Shown in pieces: positions 5,709-10,469 of a stretch of DNA of 10,469 nt. A program made the translations under genes and the position numbers. Position 1 is the stretch's first letter. Every line of letters begins with the position of its first letter. Below the pieces are notes generated by a model, which was given only the letters and a program-made list of their open reading frames with translations, did no database searches and had not been told where the DNA came from. This DNA comes from Planctomycetaceae bacterium (GTDB lineage Bacteria > Planctomycetota > Planctomycetia > Pirellulales > UBA1268), in contig DONH01000018.1 of the NCBI GenBank assembly GCA_003509235.1, positions 515-10,983 of the forward strand, in the 5' to 3' direction.

Positions 5709-8242
5709 ATGGAAACTATACTGTCCAGAATTCTATCGAAAATCGAACTCCTTGCCCCAGCTGGAAATTTTGAGTGCCTTCGTGCAGCAGTTGCGAATGG
5801 GGCTGATGCCTTTTATTTCGGGCTGAACTCTGGCTTCAATGCACGAGCTTGAGCAGAGAATTTTTCACCTGATGAATTACCCAGAGTGATTCAGTTTCTA
5901 CATCGGTACAGTGTTCGAGGCTACGTCACGCTGAATACACTTATTTTTACGGAAGAGTTGCAGCAGTTCGCTGAAACACTTGCCTGTCTTTCAGATGCTG
6001 GGGCTGACGCAATCCTTTGCAAGAAATAGGTGCAGCATGTCTTGCAAAAAAGATTTGTCCAGAATTGTCGGTCCATGCATCGACCCAAATGACCTTAACC
6101 AGTGCAGAAACGATCCGACTGGCTGAAAAGATTGGTGCGCAACGGGTTGTCCTCGCGCGAGAGTTGTCAATGCGTGAAATTACAGACATCGCAAAGAATA
6201 CCGAGATGCCACTAGAGGTATTTGTTCATGGTGCGCTGTGCGTAGCCTATTCCGGACAATGCCTGACCAGTGAATCATTGGGTGGTCGAAGTGCAAATCG
6301 TGGTCAATGTGCTCAGGCGTGCAGACTCCCATATGAGGTTATTTGCGATGGAGAACACGTTGACTTAGGGAATCAAAAGTACCTGTTGTCTCCGCAGGAT
6401 TTAGCAGGCTTTGCCCTTGTGCCTAAACTTATAGCCGCTGGAGTGACTTCACTGAAGATAGAAGGGCGCCTGAAAGCGCCTGAGTATGTCGCCTCAATTA
6501 CACGGAATTACCGGCAAGCTATTGATTCAGCTGTATCTGGAAGTTCGGTCAATTTTGAGCCAAAGCAGATTGAGGAAATGGAACTCACTTTCTCACGTGG
6601 ATTCTCTCCGGGCTGGCTCAATGGCTGTGATCACAAAATGCTTGTTCCGGCGACAAGCAGTGCAAAACGTGGGGTAGTACTTGGCCAGATATGTGGCATT
6701 TCACACGAACGTATTGCGGTTGAACTCACCGCGCCAGTGAAGCGAGGAGACGGCGTCGCCTTTGATACCTCGGCTAACGCAGTATCCCAGGGAGCCAGGG
6801 TCTATGAGGTATTTCATCATGGTCGTTCACTGACAGAATCTGTAAGTCATGGCGTTGTTGAACTTGCATTTGGCCGAGATGCCATCGATTTTGATGTGAT
6901 TGAAATGGGTTCGCAGGTATGGAAGACCGATGATCCACAAGTGACGCAGCGTCTACGAAAGTCTTTTCAGACAAAATACCTGCGAAGGCAACAGCCCATT
7001 AGCCTTGAAGTCATAGCTCATGTTGGTGAGCCATTGCACGTCACGGCAACACTTCCAAACGGCCTAAGCTGTCATGTCACTACCGAGATAGAATTGGCAG
7101 AGGCTAAGCGGCATCCATTGACGCACAACGTGCTTGAAGAACAGCTCGGTCGTCTTGGTGGAACACCATTTATGCTAAGTGGTATCGAATCCACGATTAC
7201 AGGCAATCCGATGGCACCATTTAGTGTCTTGGGAAGCCTTCGCAAAAAGTTGATTGTAGCACTCGAAGACTTGGTTATTTCTCGGCCGATTCGCCAACGC
7301 GTAAAAGATATCAACAGTGTCGTTCAGAAAGTCGTGTCGACTGGTTCACTAAAAAATACTATTGAGCAAGCCAGCAGTATCGAGCCAACGTTGCACGTCA
7401 TGGTGCGAACGTTAAAGCAGTTGTACTCAGTACTTCAGCTAGGGGAGAGGAATCTTGCAGCAGATTTCTCTGACATTCGGCAGTATCGGGAAGCTGTGGA
7501 AATGGCGAAGCAAGAAAATGCTCAGTTATTTATTGCCACACCACGCATACAAAAACCATCTGAGATGGGAATATTTAGTTCGTTAGCCAAGTTTGATCCG
7601 GCCGGTGTTCTCGTACGTAATTTCAGTGGCCTCGAATATTTCAGGGACAAGCGTATTCCAGTCACTGCTGACTTTTCATTTAATGCAACAAATCCGCTCA
7701 CTGTTGAGTTCTTTAAGCAACGGGGTGTTGAGCGAATTGCAGTTTCCTATGATTGCAATCGTGAACAGTTGGTGAATTTGGCCTCAGCGATGGCGGGGAA
7801 TCTTCTCGAAGTCGTCATTCATCAGCATATGCCAATGTTCCATATGGAGCATTGTGTGTTCTGCTCGGTTCTTTCTCCCGGTACAAATAAGACAAACTGC
7901 GGCAGGCCGTGTGATGATCACGTTGTGCAGTTGCGGGATAGAATCGCTGTCGATCATCTGCTGACTGCTGATGTTGGTTGTCGCAATATGCTTTTCAATG
8001 CTGTGCCACAAAGTGGGGCAGAAGTGGTGACGCAACTCATTAGTAAAGGAGTGAAGCACCTGCGGATTGAAATGCTGAATCAAAGTCAAGAAGAAATGAC
8101 AGGTATTCTTGAAGCATACAGAAAGCTTCTGGTTGGTGAAGTTACTGGAAGGGAAGTGTGGGCAAAACTCAGAGCAGCAAATCGTATCGGGGTTACTCGC
8201 GGAACACTAGAAGAGCGACGAAACCCGCTCGCTATTCTTTAG
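5709..8242 (+). pseudogene. U32-family enzyme (RlhA/TrhP-like), two disabling lesions
   Basis: Read with two corrections, this is an 844-codon U32-family protein of the long, DUF3656-containing type. It begins METILSRILSKIELLAPAGN, and KIELLAPAGNFE is the family's N-terminal signature. At codon 48 an in-frame TGA (5850-5852) falls in FNARA*AENF. Relatives usually have Arg there, and CGA to TGA is a single transition. The second frame piece, AENFSPDELPRVIQFLHRYS...TLNTLIF, runs to DAIL. One base is then missing near 6015-6019, in a CTTTG context; adding a T restores DAILLQEIGAACLA. No other break is seen. Family members such as TrhP and RlhA hydroxylate tRNA or 23S rRNA, and UbiU/UbiV act in ubiquinone synthesis, with iron-sulfur clusters. 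The lesions may be real (a recent pseudogene) or sequencing errors. The ATG at 5709 has only a weak ribosome site. Confidence 0.8.
6017..8242 (+). CDS. Intact C-terminal 741 codons of the U32-family gene
   Basis: This open frame lacks the LAPAGN part of the catalytic barrel and starts at a TTG with no ribosome site, so it is best read as the remainder of the broken gene and not as an independent gene. Visible parts, in residues of this frame: the U32 core ELSVHASTQMTLTSAE (16-31); VLARELS; and FVHGALCVAYSGQC...NRGQCAQACRLPY with Cys75, 82, 98 and 102, the expected cluster-binding cysteines. SLKIEGRLKAPEYV follows, then a DUF3656-like region (about 303-420, including RHPLTHNVLEEQLGRLGGTPF). 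A second barrel-like half carries another cysteine set, MEHCVFC...NCGRPC (Cys613, 616, 628, 632), and DVGCRN (Cys655). The C-terminus GVTRGTLEERR is typical of the long form. The absence of further lesions argues for recent damage or for base-call errors upstream. Confidence 0.7.
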   Translation: MQEIGAACLAKKICPELSVHASTQMTLTSAETIRLAEKIGAQRVVLARELSMREITDIAKNTEMPLEVFVHGALCVAYSGQCLTSESLGGRSANRGQCAQACRLPYEVICDGEHVDLGNQKYLLSPQDLAGFALVPKLIAAGVTSLKIEGRLKAPEYVASITRNYRQAIDSAVSGSSVNFEPKQIEEMELTFSRGFSPGWLNGCDHKMLVPATSSAKRGVVLGQICGISHERIAVELTAPVKRGDGVAFDTSANAVSQGARVYEVFHHGRSLTESVSHGVVELAFGRDAIDFDVIEMGSQVWKTDDPQVTQRLRKSFQTKYLRRQQPISLEVIAHVGEPLHVTATLPNGLSCHVTTEIELAEAKRHPLTHNVLEEQLGRLGGTPFMLSGIESTITGNPMAPFSVLGSLRKKLIVALEDLVISRPIRQRVKDINSVVQKVVSTGSLKNTIEQASSIEPTLHVMVRTLKQLYSVLQLGERNLAADFSDIRQYREAVEMAKQENAQLFIATPRIQKPSEMGIFSSLAKFDPAGVLVRNFSGLEYFRDKRIPVTADFSFNATNPLTVEFFKQRGVERIAVSYDCNREQLVNLASAMAGNLLEVVIHQHMPMFHMEHCVFCSVLSPGTNKTNCGRPCDDHVVQLRDRIAVDHLLTADVGCRNMLFNAVPQSGAEVVTQLISKGVKHLRIEMLNQSQEEMTGILEAYRKLLVGEVTGREVWAKLRAANRIGVTRGTLEERRNPLAIL

Positions 8243-8978
8243 GAGTGTTTTGTCTCCATGCTTTACTACGGTATTGCGAAGGTGCGAGGCCAGTGTGTTT
8301 TCGGAAGGCACGAGTGAAGTGACTTTGATCAAAAAAACCGCAGTCCGAAGCGATCTTTCCAACCGCGTTGTTTGAATTAATAAGTTGTCGTTGAGCAAGT
8401 TGAAGACGAAGACGCATAACGTATTCCCCCGGACTCATCCGAAATAATTTACGAAAGTCTCGTTGAAGTTGGCTCGTGGAGAGATCAGACTTTTTTGCCA
8501 TTTCAGGTATGCTTACATTGTGGCAGCAATTGTTAAAAGCGTACTCAAGAGACGGAGTCAAACGCTGATAATCATTAGGAGCGTTGTCGCCTGGCTGATC
8601 AATTTGTCTCATGACACCAGCTAAGCCAATAATGTTGTTCTGAGAGTCTGAAAGAGGCAATTTAGTGATAAGGTACCACCGAGGCATGCCAGAGTGATGC
8701 GTGACCAATTCAGTCTGATCGTAGACTGGGTTTCCGGATTCCATGACTCGATTATCTTCTGCAAAATATTCCGCAGCGAGAGCGGGTGGATGAAAATCAA
8801 AATCTTGCTTTCCAATCATGTCAGATGCATCTGAACATCCATGAAGGCGCACAAAGCAGTCATTGACATGGACAAACTGGCTTTGCCGATCTTTTACAAA
8901 GAAGGACACATCAGGGATTGCATTAAACAGTCTAGAAACCTGATCAACGCTCATAAAATCGTGTATTTTCCGCATCAT
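8232..8978 (-). CDS. PAS-domain AraC-family transcriptional regulator
   Basis: This 248-aa protein combines an N-terminal PAS domain (about residues 19-127, with AIPDVSFFVKDRQSQFVHVN and a C-terminal strand LITKLPLSDSQNNIIGLAGVMRQI) with a C-terminal AraC/XylS DNA-binding domain (about 145-240). Both helix-turn-helix units are visible: SIPEMAKKSDLSTSQLQRDFRKLF, and AVGKIASDCGFFDQSHFTRAFRKHTGLAPSQYR. The PAS domain probably senses a small ligand or redox cue, and the ligand is unknown. The frame is open up to 9221, but the residues before 8978 look non-coding and a promoter lies inside that stretch. I therefore chose the ATG at 8978; ATGs at 8975 and 8954 are alternatives, and none has a clear Shine-Dalgarno site. 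The 3' end overlaps the U32 gene by 11 bp tail-to-tail. It is divergent from trxB, a possible but unproven target. Confidence 0.88.
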   Translation of the reverse strand: MMRKIHDFMSVDQVSRLFNAIPDVSFFVKDRQSQFVHVNDCFVRLHGCSDASDMIGKQDFDFHPPALAAEYFAEDNRVMESGNPVYDQTELVTHHSGMPRWYLITKLPLSDSQNNIIGLAGVMRQIDQPGDNAPNDYQRLTPSLEYAFNNCCHNVSIPEMAKKSDLSTSQLQRDFRKLFRMSPGEYVMRLRLQLAQRQLINSNNAVGKIASDCGFFDQSHFTRAFRKHTGLAPSQYRSKAWRQNTPKE

Positions 8979-9012
8979 TTTTACATGCCAGTGATATTCA
9001 GAACAACGGAGT

Positions 9013-9040
9013 ATGATACCACCGTGCGTAAAAATTACAA
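9013..9040 (-). promoter_or_regulatory. Candidate sigma70-type promoter for AraC regulator
   Basis: On the minus strand a -35-like TTGTAA (9040-9035) and a -10 TATCAT (9018-9013, 5 of 6 consensus) are 16 bp apart. Transcription would start near 9006 and give a leader of about 28 nt before the ATG at 8978. This supports that start over the longer open frame. Confidence 0.5.
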
Positions 9041-9277
9041 AAAACACTGGATTGTTCGCGAGGCGTGGTTGCTTTTTTTGTACTAATCCATTGCCTCTTG
9101 AGTTGGGTAAGCAGCCCAAAACTGGTTGAAATTGGAGGGAGGGAAGCAAAAGTACTGGTGCGAGTGTTGTGCTGAAACGGGTGACAAAAGTAAGAAGAAT
9201 TTGTCGAGATGACGCGTACACGCAGGAATGTGCATTTCACGTTATCATGCGACCAGCAAAAATTATTTTGAGAACGT

Positions 9278-9307
9278 CGGCGTGGGCACAATAGTGAGAG
9301 CACGCCG
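9278..9307 (+). other. GC-rich hairpin in trxB leader
   Basis: CGGCGTG (9278-9284) pairs perfectly with CACGCCG (9301-9307). A small inner CAC-AATA-GTG stem lies within the loop. It ends 11 nt before the trxB Shine-Dalgarno site, so it could be a leader structure or a protein-binding palindrome. Confidence 0.35.
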
Positions 9308-9330
9308 CGAAAATCCCAAGGGAGTAAGGA

Positions 9331-10389
9331 ATGTCAGAAGATTCACTCGAGAATGTAGTCATCATTGGGAGCGGACCAGCAGGTTGGTGCGCCGCAACAT
9401 ATGCCGCTAGAGCCCAGTTGAAGCCACTTGTTTTTGAGGGGGCTATTACTGAAGAGAACCGTATGGCGGGAACCTTGCCGCTTGGCCCGTTAGCGCTAAC
9501 AAGTGAAGTAGAGAACTATGCTGGCTTCCCGGCGGGCAATCTGGCTGCATTTCTAGATTCAGCACTCCCTGAAGATCGTCGAATGATGATGGCTCCCCAC
9601 GCTGGTGAAGGTGTGACGGGCCCGGAGCTAATGGAACTGATGCGACAACAGGCAGTCAACTTTGGTACCCGTATCATTACCGACGATATTCAGAAGGTCG
9701 ATTTTTCTAAAAGGCCATTCACCTTGACGCGAGCAGGTGGTGGTGAAATACAATCACAGAGTGTGATTGTTGCAACAGGTGCAAGTGCCAATTGGCTTGG
9801 ATTGGAGAGTGAAGAACGTTTTAAGAATCGTGGAGTCAGTGCCTGTGCAGTCTGTGATGGAGCGCTTCCAAGATTTCGAGACAAAGAACTCGTTGTAGTT
9901 GGTGGTGGAGATTCAGCTGTTGAAGAAGCCACGTATCTCACAAAGTTTGCAAGCCGCGTACATCTTATTCACCGGAGAGATGAATTACGTGCGAGCAAGA
10001 TTATGGCAAAACGAGCGCTTGATAGTGAGAAAATAGAGATTCATTTTAATTCGCAACTGGTGGAAGTTCTCGGTGATGACAATGATGGTGTCACCGGTGT
10101 TCGCTTGCAAAGTACAACAGAATCTGGTGAAGAAACCACAGTACCAGCAGCGGGTGTATTTTTGGCAATAGGTCATACGCCAAATACGGCGTTTTTGGAT
10201 GGCCAATTGGAACTTAATCAGAAGAAATATATTGTTTGGCAAAACCACTTTCGTACATCGACGAATGTTGAGGGTGTCTTTGCAGCTGGCGACGTAGCTG
10301 ACGATTATTATCGCCAAGCTATTTCGGCAGCTGGCACCGGCTGCATGGCGGCTCTTGATGCCGAAAGATGGCTGGCTGAACACGAGTAG
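9331..10389 (+). CDS. trxB: Thioredoxin reductase (NADPH), trxB-like
   Basis: This 352-aa flavoenzyme is expected to reduce thioredoxin with NADPH in the cytoplasm. Motifs in order: the FAD-binding GSGPAG (13-18), [12 protein letters not shown], the redox-active CAVCDG (Cys172, Cys175, Asp176), the NADPH-binding [10 protein letters not shown] (191-200), HRRDELRAS with two Arg for the NADPH 2'-phosphate, GHTPNT (281-286), and the C-terminal FAD site [29 protein letters not shown]. It is about 30 residues longer than E. coli TrxB. Most of the extra length is an insertion of about 25 residues in the first FAD-domain half (roughly 68-95, [20 protein letters not shown]), with a smaller one near 40-55. 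The insertion leaves every catalytic motif intact. The ATG is supported by GGAG at 9321-9324, 6 nt upstream. The gene appears monocistronic and is divergent from the PAS-AraC regulator. Confidence 0.95.
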   Translation: MSEDSLENVVIIGSGPAGWCAATYAARAQLKPLVFEGAITEENRMAGTLPLGPLALTSEVENYAGFPAGNLAAFLDSALPEDRRMMMAPHAGEGVTGPELMELMRQQAVNFGTRIITDDIQKVDFSKRPFTLTRAGGGEIQSQSVIVATGASANWLGLESEERFKNRGVSACAVCDGALPRFRDKELVVVGGGDSAVEEATYLTKFASRVHLIHRRDELRASKIMAKRALDSEKIEIHFNSQLVEVLGDDNDGVTGVRLQSTTESGEETTVPAAGVFLAIGHTPNTAFLDGQLELNQKKYIVWQNHFRTSTNVEGVFAAGDVADDYYRQAISAAGTGCMAALDAERWLAEHE

Positions 10390-10429
10390 GCTGTCTGGTG
10401 TTCAAGAGTCACAGTTTCTAGTCGATAGA

Positions 10430-10466
10430 AGCGGTTCATATCGATAATTCTTAAAATGAATCGGCT
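10430..10466 (+). other. Possible hairpin downstream of trxB, at window edge
   Basis: AGCGGTTCAT (10430-10439) can pair with ATGAATCGGCT (10456-10466) through ten pairs, including one G-U, with one bulged G. The window ends 3 nt later, so a T-run, which would make it a terminator, cannot be assessed. Confidence 0.35.
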
Positions 10467-10469
10467 TAG

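Larger units (their letters stand above)
8979..9330. other. 352-bp divergent regulatory region, regulator / trxB
   Basis: No gene is supported here. The minus-strand open frame continues to 9221, but its translation is not protein-like. The region holds a candidate promoter for the AraC regulator (9013-9040), a small stem at 9103-9119, a GC-rich hairpin just before trxB (9278-9307) and the trxB ribosome site. A TATCAT hexamer at 9243-9248 could be a plus-strand -10, but no -35 box is spaced correctly. Confidence 0.6.

Noticed and set aside
5850..5852. Recoding of TGA (readthrough or selenocysteine) in the U32 gene
   Set aside because: TGA is used as a normal stop by genes in this window (ends at 889 and 4936). 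The expected residue is Arg, no selenocysteine-type structure was seen, and a second, separate frameshift would remain unexplained.
8979..9221. 81-residue N-terminal extension of the AraC regulator
   Set aside because: The translation is not domain-like, lies over a candidate promoter and the divergent trxB region, and the PAS domain starts only after the ATG at 8978.
1..10469. Mobile element, CRISPR array, defence system, tRNA or rRNA
   Set aside because: I saw no transposase, integrase, regularly spaced repeat array, tRNA-like cloverleaf or rRNA sequence. The gene duplication shows no flanking insertion sequence.

Overview
The window looks like a chromosomal segment from a member of the Planctomycetota. 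The main evidence is three DUF1559-type prepilin-like genes, each with the [12 protein letters not shown] N-terminal helix (cut by the window edge in the first) and a C-terminal H-X9-DG-like motif. This family is strongly expanded in that phylum. A U32 enzyme, a PAS-AraC regulator and a thioredoxin reductase with an internal insertion also fit. Base composition by eye is moderate, and stops and starts fit the standard bacterial code. I see no tRNA, rRNA, CRISPR array, transposase or phage gene.

Layout. Bases 1-5565 are a run of plus-strand cassettes, each a prepilin-like secreted protein followed by a small membrane-attached helical protein. Cassette A is a 5'-truncated DUF1559 gene (to 889) plus a 225-aa Lys-rich protein with one N-terminal membrane helix (931-1608). 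Cassette B is DUF1559 (1994-3034) plus a 124-aa lipoprotein (3206-3580). Cassette C is DUF1559 (3866-4936) plus a 129-aa lipoprotein (5108-5497). B and C are clearly paralogous in both genes and so arose by duplication of a two-gene unit. In both, a strong RNA hairpin lies about 50 nt after the prepilin stop and about 80 nt before the lipoprotein start, although the hairpin sequences are unrelated. Each unit also ends in a classical terminator.

Bases 5709-8242 hold a U32-family (DUF3656-containing, RlhA/TrhP-like) gene whose first 104 codons carry two separate lesions: an in-frame TGA and a one-base frameshift. The remaining 741 codons are intact. Its 3' end overlaps by 11 bp the end of a convergent PAS-AraC regulator (8232-8978, minus). 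A 352-bp divergent region separates that regulator from a trxB-like thioredoxin reductase gene (9331-10389, plus). The last 80 bases hold a possible hairpin and no gene.

How the genes work together is mostly inference. The prepilin/lipoprotein pairs are probably expressed at unequal levels and may work together at the cell surface. The regulator could control the divergent trxB, but nothing in the sequence proves this. I found no defence or other named accessory system. The most distinctive items are the duplicated prepilin-lipoprotein cassette with its positioned hairpins, and the doubly broken U32 gene.
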